Positions 1-6,577 are shown, counted from the stretch's first letter. The stretch: 9,051 nucleotides of DNA from Anaerolineae bacterium (GCA_030620125.1 JAUXFI010000071.1:1-9051); one strand, 5' to 3'. Numbers and translations are program-made. Notes: generated from the letters alone by a model not told the origin.

Positions 1-103
1 AGTAGACAAGGAAACAAGTAGACAAGGAAACAGGTAGACAAGGAAACAGGTAGACAAGGGTCGCGCATCCCTTGTCTACTTGTCTACTTGTCTACTTGTC
101 TAC
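1..103. repeat. Palindromic tandem repeat array upstream of pgk
   Basis: A 16-bp unit, GTAGACAAGGAAACAR, occurs at 2-17, 18-33 and 34-49, followed by a partial copy GTAGACAAGGG at 50-60. An 8-nt spacer (TCGCGCAT, 61-68) leads to the exact reverse complement CCCTTGTCTAC at 69-79. Three further 8-bp units TTGTCTAC follow at 80-87, 88-95 and 96-103. The array therefore has a left arm of one polarity and a right arm of the opposite polarity, with an 11-bp perfect hairpin in the middle. It may extend beyond the left window edge. No promoter box could be seen inside it. It lies 21 bp upstream of the pgk start, so it is either in the pgk leader or separates pgk from an upstream gene. The same unit recurs at 2908-2958. 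Function unknown. Confidence 0.9.
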
Positions 104-124
104 TCCCTTCTGGCGAGGAGACAG

Positions 125-1297
125 ATGAACAAGAAAACCATACGCGATATTGACGTACAGGGCCAACGCGTGCTGGTGCGCGTGGACTTTAACGTACCCC
201 TGAAAAACGGGGCAGTGGCCGATGACACCCGCATCCGGGCCGCGCTGCCCACTCTGAACTACCTGCTGGAGCAAAACGCGGCCCTGATCCTGTGCTCGCA
301 CCTGGGCCGGCCCAAGGGCAAGGTCGTGCCAGAGTTCAGGCTGAACCCGGTGGCGGCACGGTTGGCGGAACTGCTGGACCGCCCGGTGAAGAAACTCGAC
401 GACTGCGTTGGGCCGGAGGTCGAGGCGGCGGTCGAAGCAATGCAGCCGGGCGACGTCATCCTGCTGGAAAACACCCGCTTCTACCCTGAAGAGCGGGCCA
501 ATGACTCCGAGTTTGCCAGACAACTGGCTTCGCTGGCCGAAATCTTTGTCAATGACGCCTTTGGCGCGGCCCACCGCGCCCACGCCTCGACCGAGGGAGT
601 GACGCACTACTTGCCAGCCGTGGCCGGTTTCCTGATGGAGAAGGAGCTGGAATTTCTCGGCCAGGCAGTCGAAAATCCCGGGCATCCCTACGTCGCCATT
701 CTGGGTGGGGCCAAAATCTCCGACAAGATCGGCGTCATTGAGAGCCTGCTGAAGCAATGCGACCGGCTATTGATTGGCGGCGGAATGGCCAACACCTTTT
801 TCAAAGCGATGGGCTTTGAAGTGGGTGATAGCCTGGTCGAAAAAGATGCAGTATCGAAAGCCCAATCGCTCCTAAAGAATGCTGGTAGCCAGATCGTCTT
901 GCCCGTGGATGTGGTCATCGCCAACGATTTCGACAACGCCGCCCGCACGCGGGTCGTGGCACCCAACGAGGTCACTCCTGGCTGGCGTATCCTCGACATC
1001 GGCCCCAAAACCATACCCACCTTCGCGTCGGCGCTGGGCGGAGCCAAGATGATAGTCTGGAACGGGCCGCTGGGCGTGTTCGAGATGGACAACTTTGCAA
1101 AAGGTACCTTCGCCGTGGCGCGAGTACTCGCCGGTATGGACGCCGTGACCATCATCGGAGGCGGCGACTCGGCGGCAGCGGTGCGGCAGGCGGGCCTGGT
1201 GGACAAGATGAGCCACGTCTCCACCGGCGGCGGGGCCAGCCTGGAATTCCTGGAGGGCAAAATCCTGCCTTGCGTGGCGGCGTTGGAGGAGCGGTAG
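125..1297 (+). CDS. pgk: Phosphoglycerate kinase
   Basis: This cytosolic enzyme of glycolysis and gluconeogenesis transfers the acyl phosphate of 1,3-bisphosphoglycerate to ADP, giving 3-phosphoglycerate and ATP. The 390-residue product has the normal length for a bacterial PGK and all family landmarks: the N-terminal signature [11 protein letters not shown] (15-25), the substrate loop HLGRPKG (59-65), ENTRF (115-119), [10 protein letters not shown] (142-151), GGAKISDKI (194-202), the nucleotide-site segment WNGPLGVFE (312-320), GGGDSAAA (345-352) and the C-terminal [13 protein letters not shown] (366-378). The ATG at 125 is chosen because GAGGAG lies just upstream (115-120) and the protein then begins [13 protein letters not shown], as in homologues. 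An in-frame TTG at 80 would only translate the upstream repeat. It is the first gene of a co-directional run ending with a membrane protein at 3723. No promoter was recognised, so it may be transcribed from a gene outside the window. Confidence 0.98.
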   Translation: MNKKTIRDIDVQGQRVLVRVDFNVPLKNGAVADDTRIRAALPTLNYLLEQNAALILCSHLGRPKGKVVPEFRLNPVAARLAELLDRPVKKLDDCVGPEVEAAVEAMQPGDVILLENTRFYPEERANDSEFARQLASLAEIFVNDAFGAAHRAHASTEGVTHYLPAVAGFLMEKELEFLGQAVENPGHPYVAILGGAKISDKIGVIESLLKQCDRLLIGGGMANTFFKAMGFEVGDSLVEKDAVSKAQSLLKNAGSQIVLPVDVVIANDFDNAARTRVVAPNEVTPGWRILDIGPKTIPTFASALGGAKMIVWNGPLGVFEMDNFAKGTFAVARVLAGMDAVTIIGGGDSAAAVRQAGLVDKMSHVSTGGGASLEFLEGKILPCVAALEER

Positions 1298-1321
1298 CAG
1301 ACTCTCTCAGGGGGTAAGGTT

Positions 1322-1693
1322 ATGCATACGGAAAAGAACTATGCGGAACAGGATATTCTGGCAGGCATTGGCCTGATGCAACGCCAGATCGAATATCTGG
1401 GGACGAGAGTTGACGAGATACACACTATCCTGGAGCGAGCGCTGCTCATCGTTCCCCCTGTGGTCTTCACCATGCCCGACGGAAGCAAGCGGCCTTTCCA
1501 CTCCAACAGGCCAGTCTCGCCGCAAACCCTGGTCACGATGGCTCGAGTGGAAGAATTGTCTCAGGCGCGCCGTCACCTGTCGGCCGAGGAGCGCACGGAA
1601 GTCTTCTTACAAAACATGGAGCAGGCACGGGCCGAGGCTATCCGCAAGGGCATCGCCATAGACGACGAACGGGAGGCTGCCGCTGGGGACTGA
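1322..1693 (+). CDS. Small uncharacterised protein, candidate antitoxin
   Basis: I do not recognise a named family for this 123-residue protein. An AGGGGG Shine-Dalgarno (1309-1314) sits 7 nt before the ATG, and the gene starts 24 nt after pgk. The N-terminal 45 residues look helical (MQRQIEYLGTRVDEIHTILE), possibly a short coiled coil. A middle segment, VVFTMPDGSKRPFHSNRPVS (about 48-67), looks like a compact beta region. The C-terminal third is helical and charged, ending DDEREAAAGD. Its last 11 nt overlap the proposed start of the downstream PIN-domain gene. That small, same-strand, overlapping arrangement is typical of antitoxin-toxin pairs, so a role as antitoxin is inferred from position. 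No ribbon-helix-helix, AbrB or HTH signature is evident. It could instead be an unrelated small regulator. Confidence 0.8.
   Translation: MHTEKNYAEQDILAGIGLMQRQIEYLGTRVDEIHTILERALLIVPPVVFTMPDGSKRPFHSNRPVSPQTLVTMARVEELSQARRHLSAEERTEVFLQNMEQARAEAIRKGIAIDDEREAAAGD
1671..1676 (+). promoter_or_regulatory. Ribosome binding site for the PIN gene, pointing to a CTG start
   Basis: GGGAGG lies 6 nt before CTG at 1683, in the PIN gene's frame. A second in-frame CTG (1677) directly abuts the site, so it is too close. No ATG, GTG or TTG exists in this frame between the preceding in-frame TAG (1659-1661) and the codon for PIN residue 18. The position of this site is the main reason for choosing CTG 1683 as start. 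Confidence 0.6.
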
Positions 1694-2141
1694 GCGCCGG
1701 CATCTACGGGCAGTCTTCGATACCAACGTCTTTGTGGCCGCTCATCTGAGCAAGAACCCCGATAGTCCTACGATAGAACTGTTGAGGCATTGGCGGCAAG
1801 GGAAATTCGAGTTGCTTTACTCTGATGACCTGCTGGTTGAGATTGATGAAAAGTTCTCAGCCAGAGGAATCAGCGACGAGCACAAAGATAGCCTGCTGGT
1901 CGCATTACGCGACTTTGCCACCTACATCGAGGTCAAGCCGTCGGACGTGAAGCCTGTCATCATCGCCGATCCTGACGATGATTTTATCCTGGCATGTGCC
2001 GTTGTCGGTCAGGCCGACTATCTGGTGAGCTACGATGCGCACTTTGACATATTGGAAGGCGAGTACCGGGGCATCAAGGTCACGGACGCGCTCCCTTTTC
2101 TGTGGACCGTGCGGGGTGACAGGCCGCCGCGCTTCAAGTGA
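1683..2141 (+). CDS. PIN-domain ribonuclease toxin (COG1569-like), probable CTG start
   Basis: PIN domains of this family are Mg2+-dependent RNases that act as toxins of type II toxin-antitoxin pairs. Read from CTG 1683, the product is 152 residues. It has the N-terminal strand RAVFDTNVFVAA with catalytic Asp13, an acidic residue in LLVEIDE (Glu53), the ADPDDDFILACA motif (Asp96, Asp98-100), and DYLVSYD ending at Asp118. These match the usual acidic-site layout of the family. The first GTG (1734) would begin at residue 18 and delete the catalytic Asp13, so it is very unlikely to be the true start. The gene overlaps the upstream small gene by 11 nt, consistent with translational coupling, and ends 13 nt before tpiA. 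A sequence error that removed a normal start codon is the main alternative explanation. Family assignment is firm; toxin activity is inferred. Confidence 0.85.
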   Translation: MGTERRHLRAVFDTNVFVAAHLSKNPDSPTIELLRHWRQGKFELLYSDDLLVEIDEKFSARGISDEHKDSLLVALRDFATYIEVKPSDVKPVIIADPDDDFILACAVVGQADYLVSYDAHFDILEGEYRGIKVTDALPFLWTVRGDRPPRFK

Positions 2142-2154
2142 ATCAGGAGACACA

Positions 2155-2919
2155 ATGCGCAAACCATTCATCGCTGGTAACTGGAAGATGCACAAGACAA
2201 TCGAAGAAGCCATCGCGCTGACCCACGAACTGCGGGCCGCGCTGGAAGGCATCGGTGGTTGTGACGTGGCCATCTGCCCCCCCTTCCCCACCCTGGCCGC
2301 CGTGCGCAAAGCCCTGACCGGATCGGCCATCGGGTTGGGCGCACAGAACATGTACTGGGCGGCGGAAGGAGCCTTCACCGGCGAGGTGAGCCCACGGATG
2401 CTGGCCGGCCTGTGCGACTATGTCATCATCGGCCATTCGGAGCGCCGCACCATCTTTGGCGAGACGGACGAGACGGTCAACAAAAAACTGCACGCGGCGC
2501 TGGACTATGGGATCAAACCTATCCTCTGCGTGGGAGAGAACCTCCAGCAAAACCAGGCCGGGGAGACGGAAGAGTTCGTCGGCGGGCAGATACACGCCGC
2601 CTTCACGGGCATAACCGCTGAGCAAGCACGCATCATCACAGTGGCCTACGAACCGATCTGGGCCATCGGTACCGGGATGCCGGCCACGGGTGAGGGCGCC
2701 AACGTCATCGTCGGGGGAACCGTGCGCGGGACGCTGGCCGAGATATACGGCGACGACGTGGCCCAGGTTATCCGCATCCAGTACGGCGGCAGCGTCAAGC
2801 CCGGCAACATTGCCGAGTTTATGGCGCAACCGGAGATTGACGGCGCGCTGGTGGGCGGCGCGAGTCTGCGTGCTGCGGACTTTGCGGAGATTGTCAGGAA
2901 GGCATTAGTAGACAAGTAG
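2155..2919 (+). CDS. tpiA: Triosephosphate isomerase
   Basis: This enzyme interconverts dihydroxyacetone phosphate and glyceraldehyde 3-phosphate in the cytosol. The 254-residue TIM barrel has Asn9 and Lys11 in GNWKMH, the electrophile His94 in IIGHSERR, and the catalytic base Glu166 in VAYEPIWAIGTG. The phosphate-binding YGGSVKPGN (210-218) and LVGGASL (232-238) are also present. The lid-loop hinge reads GTGMPAT where GTGKTAT is common; this position varies in the family. The ATG at 2155 follows an AGGAG (2145-2149) by 5 nt and gives the canonical N-terminus MRKPFIAGNWK. It is 13 nt downstream of the PIN gene and is probably co-transcribed with pgk. The final residues VDK and the TAG stop are encoded by a copy of the GTAGACAA repeat (2908-2925), so repeat sequence forms the gene's 3' end. 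Confidence 0.98.
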   Translation: MRKPFIAGNWKMHKTIEEAIALTHELRAALEGIGGCDVAICPPFPTLAAVRKALTGSAIGLGAQNMYWAAEGAFTGEVSPRMLAGLCDYVIIGHSERRTIFGETDETVNKKLHAALDYGIKPILCVGENLQQNQAGETEEFVGGQIHAAFTGITAEQARIITVAYEPIWAIGTGMPATGEGANVIVGGTVRGTLAEIYGDDVAQVIRIQYGGSVKPGNIAEFMAQPEIDGALVGGASLRAADFAEIVRKALVDK

Positions 2920-2958
2920 ACAAGGCTGTGTCGTTTGTGTACTTGTATCCTTGTCTAC
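2908..2958. repeat. Second copy of the GTAGACAA/TTGTCTAC palindromic repeat
   Basis: GTAGACAA occurs twice in tandem (2908-2915, 2916-2923) followed by GG. After a 23-nt spacer the exact reverse complement of the second unit plus GG, CCTTGTCTAC, appears at 2949-2958. This gives a 10-bp inverted repeat of the same sequence as the hairpin upstream of pgk. The left arm overlaps the last 12 nt of tpiA. The structure lies between tpiA and the metallopeptidase-like gene and could fold in RNA. It has no following T-run, so I do not call it an intrinsic terminator. Confidence 0.85.
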
Positions 2959-2970
2959 CTGTATCCTCCC

Positions 2971-3723
2971 ATGGACTGGACACCCCTCCTCTGGCTGGCA
3001 GCGACACTGGCGCTCCTGCTGCTGATCGAGCGCTGGATTCATCGCCACCTGCAAGGGGTTATGCTGCTGCTCACGGGCAATCCCGAACTTGCGGTGGTGT
3101 TGTACGCGCTCCCGCTCCTGCCAGGCGTTTTCCTTCACGAGATGAGCCACGGGCTCGCCGCTACACTAATGGGAGCGCGGGTGGGGCGCATCTCCATCTG
3201 GCCCAAGTTGAAAGGACAGCGCATCCAGTTGGGCTTTATCCCTGTCGAGAGAACCGACGCCGTACGGGCCAGCCTGATTGGACTGGCCCCTTTGCTGACC
3301 GGCAGCGCCGTCATCCTGCTGATCGGGTACTGGGTCTTTGGCATCGGCACGGTAGAGGCTGCGCTCGTCGCTGGGGACTGGGCCGGCCTGACCACAGAAT
3401 TGCTAAGAGCGCTGAAAGCATCCGATGCCTTGATCTGGGCCTACGTGATCTTTACCGTGAGCAACACGATGTTACCCAGCCGGTCCGACCGGCAAGCATG
3501 GACGCCTGTGCTCCTCTTCATGCTCCTGATGGGCGCGTTGACCTGGGCAGTGGGGCTGGGACCGGCGATTATCGAGAGCCTGAGCCAACCCCTCACCACG
3601 GCTTTGCGCTGGTTAGCGATGATGTGCGCTCTCACGATAGCAGTTGACCTGCCGTTCGCCCTGCTGCTCATGTTGGTGGAGAGAGTGCTAGAGCGAGTAA
3701 AGGGCGTGCGGGTGGACTACTGA
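2971..3723 (+). CDS. Integral membrane metallopeptidase-like protein with HEMSH motif
   Basis: This 250-residue hydrophobic protein has a zinc-metalloprotease core inside a predicted membrane segment: ALPLLPGVFLHEMSHGLAAT places His56, Glu57 and His60 in an HExxH motif, as in M50/site-2-protease-like families. A second conserved-looking segment, SNTMLPSRSDRQAW (164-177), could provide the third metal ligand (Asp173). The usual M50 NPxxDG motif is not obvious, so assignment is to the M50-like group only. About five to six membrane helices are visible (near 5-20, 40-65, 100-125, 155-165, 180-200, 210-237). The C-terminus is short and basic. The ATG at 2971 is chosen because an upstream TTG (2935) lies in repeat sequence. 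No clear Shine-Dalgarno precedes the ATG, so translation may depend on coupling with tpiA. Substrate unknown. Confidence 0.8.
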   Translation: MDWTPLLWLAATLALLLLIERWIHRHLQGVMLLLTGNPELAVVLYALPLLPGVFLHEMSHGLAATLMGARVGRISIWPKLKGQRIQLGFIPVERTDAVRASLIGLAPLLTGSAVILLIGYWVFGIGTVEAALVAGDWAGLTTELLRALKASDALIWAYVIFTVSNTMLPSRSDRQAWTPVLLFMLLMGALTWAVGLGPAIIESLSQPLTTALRWLAMMCALTIAVDLPFALLLMLVERVLERVKGVRVDY

Positions 3724-3735
3724 TGCTCTTCCTGG

Positions 3736-3747
3736 CGCGCTAGCGCG
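3736..3747. repeat. 12-bp perfect palindrome at the convergent gene junction
   Basis: CGCGCTAGCGCG covers the stop codon of the minus-strand transferase gene and part of the 16-nt gap between the two convergent genes. It could pause or terminate transcripts from either side, but the stem is short and has no T-tract. Only the palindrome itself is certain. Confidence 0.5.
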
Positions 3748-4786
3748 AACGATCAGACCGGGAAAGCCAGGCCAACACGACGACCACCACTACTCCAGTG
3801 GTCACCAGCGCGATCAATTTGTAGAGCCACGACGACACGACCAGCACTAGCAACCCGAACAACGCGCAGAAACCCCAGTAGAAAAGCACGATGGTGCGCT
3901 CCGACAAGCCCATGTCGAGCAGGCGGAAATGGAGGTGGCCCCGGTCGCCCTGTACCGGGGAACGACGGCGGCGCACGCGGTCAAAGATCTGCCAGGCCAC
4001 GTCCACGACAGGCAGCCCCATCACCAATAGCATAGTGGGCGCCCGCCCACCCGCAATGAGCCCGAGACCGCCCAGGGCATAGCCCAGGAAAAACACTCCG
4101 GCGCTCCCCAGAAAGACCCGTGAGGGGGCGATATTGTAGGGCAAAAAGCCCAGCAGCGCGCCAAAGAGCGCCAGCGGCAGCAATGCCACGCTGGGTTGCC
4201 CTGCGCGGTGCATGTGAATCGCCAACACCAGACAAAGGATCGCCCCCACTCCCGCAGCCAACCCCCCCACCCCATCGAGCCAGTTGACTGTGTTCATCAT
4301 CCCCATCATCCAGAGAACCGTCAACGGGACGTAGACCCAGGGACCCCAGGGGTAGGCCCCCAATTCCACGTACCCGAAGAAGGGCAAGGTGAAACATTCG
4401 AGCCACAGCAATGTGGCGAGCGCGATCAATGCAAGCACGAACTGGCAGGCAAACTGGGGCCCCGGCGGAAGATCGAAGCAGTCATCAAGCAACCAAAAGA
4501 GAAAAGCGACCAACCCGCCAAGCAAAAGACCACCCAACCGGGTGAAATCGTCGTCGTTGTAGCCGACGGTGAGAACCCCGCGCCACGCCGTTACCCCGAT
4601 AGCGGCCGCGAACGCCAGGAACACCGCCACGCCACCCAGACGGGGCACCTCGCCTTTGTGACGCCGTCGTCCCCCAGGCCGGTCCACGATGCCCAGGCAG
4701 CGACCGAGACGACCGGCGAGGGGCGTGAGCAAAGCCGCCAGGCCGAGTGAGGTGATGAAGGTAAGTACGTACTGATGTAGATACAT
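3740..4786 (-). CDS. MraY/WecA-family polyprenyl-phosphate sugar-1-phosphate transferase
   Basis: Members of this membrane family move a HexNAc-1-phosphate (or MurNAc-pentapeptide phosphate) from a UDP-sugar onto undecaprenyl or a related polyprenyl phosphate, the first membrane step of peptidoglycan or surface-glycan assembly. The 348-residue protein has ten or so membrane helices and the family motifs: DRPGGRRRHKGEVPRLGG (35-52), the Asp pair LLDDCFDL (99-106; Asp101/Asp102), NTVNWLDGVGGL (165-176), VVDVAWQI (260-267) and the cytoplasmic loop GDRGHLHFRLLDMG (280-293). The segment that is usually F-x-GD-x-G reads FLGSAG (225-230), so Ser228 replaces the metal-binding Asp. The Rfe/WecA/TagO branch fits better than true MraY because of the HKGEVPRLGG and GHLHFR loops. 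The start lies 2 nt after the upp stop, so the two genes form a transcription unit. The exact sugar substrate cannot be read from the sequence. Confidence 0.9.
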   Translation of the reverse strand: MYLHQYVLTFITSLGLAALLTPLAGRLGRCLGIVDRPGGRRRHKGEVPRLGGVAVFLAFAAAIGVTAWRGVLTVGYNDDDFTRLGGLLLGGLVAFLFWLLDDCFDLPPGPQFACQFVLALIALATLLWLECFTLPFFGYVELGAYPWGPWVYVPLTVLWMMGMMNTVNWLDGVGGLAAGVGAILCLVLAIHMHRAGQPSVALLPLALFGALLGFLPYNIAPSRVFLGSAGVFFLGYALGGLGLIAGGRAPTMLLVMGLPVVDVAWQIFDRVRRRRSPVQGDRGHLHFRLLDMGLSERTIVLFYWGFCALFGLLVLVVSSWLYKLIALVTTGVVVVVVLAWLSRSDRSR

Positions 4787-4788
4787 TG

Positions 4789-5418
4789 CTACCCAGTACC
4801 AAACAGCCGGTCGCCTGCATTCCCCAGCCCCGGCACGATCAGCCCCGCTTCGTTCAGCCGCTCGTCCACGTCAGCGAGGTACAGCGGCACATCGGGATGC
4901 GTCGTTGTCAGACGCCGCACACCCTCGGCAGCCGCGATGATGCCCACGAATTTGATGCGCCTGGCCCCCCAGCGTTTGAGAATGTCCACCGCAGCCACCG
5001 CTGACCCACCCGTAGCAAGCATCGGGTCGAGTACCAGGCAGACCTCCACGGTCGGGCTGACCGGGAGGCGGCTGTAATACTCCACCGGCTTTAGCGTTTG
5101 CTCGTCGCGCAGGAGGCCGATGTGCCATACCTCGGCGTTGGGCATCATGCTCCAGATTCCCTCCACCATACCCAGCCCGGCGCGCAGGATAGGAACGAGG
5201 CCAACTCGCTCCCGCAGCCGGTAGCCACTCGCCTGCCCCAGCGGCGTCGTGACCTTTACCTCTTCGGTCGCCAGGTCGGTCGTGGCCTCGTAGGCGACCA
5301 GAACAGAGAGCTCCTGCAGCAGCTCGCGGAATCTCTTGGGATCGGTACGCTGGTCACGCAGAAGGGTCATCTTGTGCTGCACCAGCGGATGGGTCGAAAT
5401 ATGTACCTGTGACATCAT
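4789..5418 (-). CDS. upp: Uracil phosphoribosyltransferase
   Basis: This cytosolic pyrimidine-salvage enzyme makes UMP from uracil and PRPP. The 209-residue product has the family's usual length. It contains the ILRAGLGM segment (77-84), the PRPP-binding loop [12 protein letters not shown] (129-140) and the C-terminal uracil-binding [12 protein letters not shown] (197-208). Two ATG codons are adjacent (5418 and 5415). The first is preferred because GGAGG (5426-5430 on this strand) is then 7 nt upstream; the second would give 10 nt. It is the first gene of a two-gene unit with the sugar-phosphate transferase. It is transcribed divergently from ruvB from a strong-looking promoter at 5464-5492. 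No PyrR-type attenuator was seen in the approximately 40-nt leader. Confidence 0.97.
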   Translation of the reverse strand: MMSQVHISTHPLVQHKMTLLRDQRTDPKRFRELLQELSVLVAYEATTDLATEEVKVTTPLGQASGYRLRERVGLVPILRAGLGMVEGIWSMMPNAEVWHIGLLRDEQTLKPVEYYSRLPVSPTVEVCLVLDPMLATGGSAVAAVDILKRWGARRIKFVGIIAAAEGVRRLTTTHPDVPLYLADVDERLNEAGLIVPGLGNAGDRLFGTG

Positions 5419-5439
5419 GGCTCACCCTCCAGAGACCTG

Positions 5440-5467
5440 GGATTTGAGATTTGGACTTTGGGCATTG
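5440..5467. repeat. 7-bp tandem near-repeats in the upp leader
   Basis: On the plus strand the heptamers GGATTTG, AGATTTG, GACTTTG and GGCATTG follow each other without gaps. The first three share the GAtTTTG-like core. They lie between the upp ribosome binding site and the upp -10 box, so most would be transcribed into the upp 5' leader. This may simply be low-complexity sequence. Confidence 0.4.
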
Positions 5468-5492
5468 TACCCTCAAGCCCACCGCTTGTCAA
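5464..5492 (-). promoter_or_regulatory. Sigma-70-type promoter of upp
   Basis: Read on the minus strand, a perfect -35 box TTGACA (5487-5492) and a -10 box TACAAT (5464-5469) are separated by 17 bp. Transcription would start near 5457, giving a leader of about 39 nt that contains the GGAGG site of upp. Confidence 0.75.
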
Positions 5493-5498
5493 AGCGGT
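5481..5498. promoter_or_regulatory. Dyad (candidate operator) between the upp and ruvB promoters
   Basis: ACCGCTT (5481-5487) and its reverse complement AAGCGGT (5492-5498) flank the 4-nt GTCA. The -35 boxes of both divergent promoters fall on the centre of this dyad, so a dimeric protein bound here would block both. No known operator (such as a LexA box) was recognised. Confidence 0.5.
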
Positions 5499-5513
5499 AT
5501 TTCGCTGTATAAT
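5486..5513 (+). promoter_or_regulatory. Sigma-70-type promoter of ruvB
   Basis: A -35 box TTGTCA (5486-5491, one mismatch to consensus) and a perfect -10 box TATAAT (5508-5513) are separated by 16 bp. The predicted start point (about 5519-5521) is only 3-5 nt before the ruvB ATG at 5524, so the mRNA would be nearly leaderless. Confidence 0.75.
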
Positions 5514-5523
5514 CCTTCCTGAA

Positions 5524-6543
5524 ATGCGCGAACGCATCATTTCACCCCAGCCCCAGGAAGACGAAGTCGTGCGTGACCGGGTTCTGCGCCCGCAGCGTCT
5601 GGCCGATCTGATAAACCAGGACCGCGTGCGGGAGAACCTCACCATCCTGATTGAGGCAGCCAAGCAGCGCGACGAAGCACTCGACCACGTGCTGCTGTAT
5701 GGCCCGCCAGGCCTCGGTAAAACGACGCTGGCCCACGTTACCGCCAACGAGATGGGCATGCCAATCCGGGTTCCCTCCGGCCCGGCCATCGAGCGGGCCG
5801 GCGACCTGGCCGCCATCCTGAGCAACCTGCGCGAGAAAGAAGTACTGTTCATTGACGAGGTGCACCGCCTGGGCCGAGTCGTCGAGGAGATCCTCTACCC
5901 GGCGATGGAGGACTTTGCGCTCGATTTTGTCATCGGCAAGGGACCCAGCGCCCGCTCCATTCGACTAAAACTGCCGCACTTTACCATCATTGGGGCCACC
6001 ACCCGCCTGGCGCTGCTGACCGCCCCGCTACGGGCACGCTTCGGCGCGACCTTTCGCGTGCGTTTCTACGACCAGGAGGCACTGGAGGCCATCGCGCGCC
6101 GCGCTGCGTGGGTGCTGCAAGTGGAAATGGACGACGCGGGGGCAGCGGAGATTGCCCGGCGTGGTCGAGGCACGCCTCGCGTGGCACTGCGACTGCTCCG
6201 GCGCGTGCGCGATTTCGCCCAGGTGCGCGCCGACGGGCACATCACCGCCGATGTGGCCCGCGATGCTCTGGAATTGCTGGAGGTGGACGAGCGCGGGCTG
6301 GACGACCTGGACCGGCGCGTGCTGCATACCATCATCGAAAAATTCGCTGGCGGGCCGGTGGGTCTGGATACCGTCGCAGCCGCCGTGAGCGAGGAGCCCG
6401 ATACGATCATGGACGTGGTCGAGCCATACTTGCTGCAACTGGGTTTCCTCGACCGCACGCCCCGGGGGCGAGTAGCGACGGCGCGGGCCTACGAGCACCT
6501 GGGTCTGCCCTATCAACGACCGGAACAGCCCACATTGCTATAA
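5524..6543 (+). CDS. ruvB: Holliday junction branch migration DNA helicase RuvB
   Basis: RuvB is the hexameric AAA+ motor that, with RuvA, drives branch migration of Holliday junctions in recombination and repair. The 339-residue product is full length: N-terminal [14 protein letters not shown], Walker [10 protein letters not shown] (60-68), Walker B LFIDEVHR (108-115), the region [12 protein letters not shown] (120-131), sensor 1 GATTR (157-161), the arginine-finger segment APLRARFG (167-174), sensor 2 [15 protein letters not shown] (216-230) and a winged-helix C-terminus with [20 protein letters not shown]. Small departures from common sequence are LRARFG for LRDRFG and RVALRLL for RIANRLL. 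The ATG at 5524 matches the family N-terminus; the in-frame TTG at 5458 would add 22 unrelated residues and lies upstream of the promoter. No Shine-Dalgarno is present, consistent with a leaderless message. ruvA and ruvC are not in the window. Confidence 0.98.
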   Translation: MRERIISPQPQEDEVVRDRVLRPQRLADLINQDRVRENLTILIEAAKQRDEALDHVLLYGPPGLGKTTLAHVTANEMGMPIRVPSGPAIERAGDLAAILSNLREKEVLFIDEVHRLGRVVEEILYPAMEDFALDFVIGKGPSARSIRLKLPHFTIIGATTRLALLTAPLRARFGATFRVRFYDQEALEAIARRAAWVLQVEMDDAGAAEIARRGRGTPRVALRLLRRVRDFAQVRADGHITADVARDALELLEVDERGLDDLDRRVLHTIIEKFAGGPVGLDTVAAAVSEEPDTIMDVVEPYLLQLGFLDRTPRGRVATARAYEHLGLPYQRPEQPTLL

Positions 6544-6577
6544 CGACGAGAGCAAAAAGGTATCTCCTCAACAAGTC

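Noticed and set aside
1..103. CRISPR array
   Set aside because: Units are 8-16 bp and contiguous, with no unique spacers and a strand inversion in the middle.
80..124. In-frame TTG giving pgk 15 extra N-terminal residues
   Set aside because: Those codons only translate the TTGTCTAC repeat. The ATG at 125 has a proper ribosome binding site and the family N-terminus.
92..757. Long antisense ORF opposite pgk, and similar ones opposite tpiA (2143-2829), ruvB (6028-6516), the transferase (4196-4750) and the GH99-like gene (7765-8460)
   Set aside because: These are shadow frames of well-conserved genes in GC-rich DNA, with no recognisable domains or ribosome binding sites.
2035..2154. Extended tpiA start inside the PIN gene
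   Set aside because: The extension reads the PIN gene in another frame. ATG 2155 with AGGAG gives the canonical TIM N-terminus.
2916..2958. Intrinsic terminator after tpiA
   Set aside because: The inverted repeat has a 23-nt loop and no T-tract, and it belongs to the same repeat family as the pgk leader.
4764..4773. 10-bp palindrome AGTACGTACT
   Set aside because: It lies inside the start of the transferase coding sequence and is explained by its codons; a single short palindrome there is weak evidence for an operator.
5458..5523. Upstream TTG start for ruvB
   Set aside because: It lies upstream of the ruvB promoter and adds residues unlike any RuvB.
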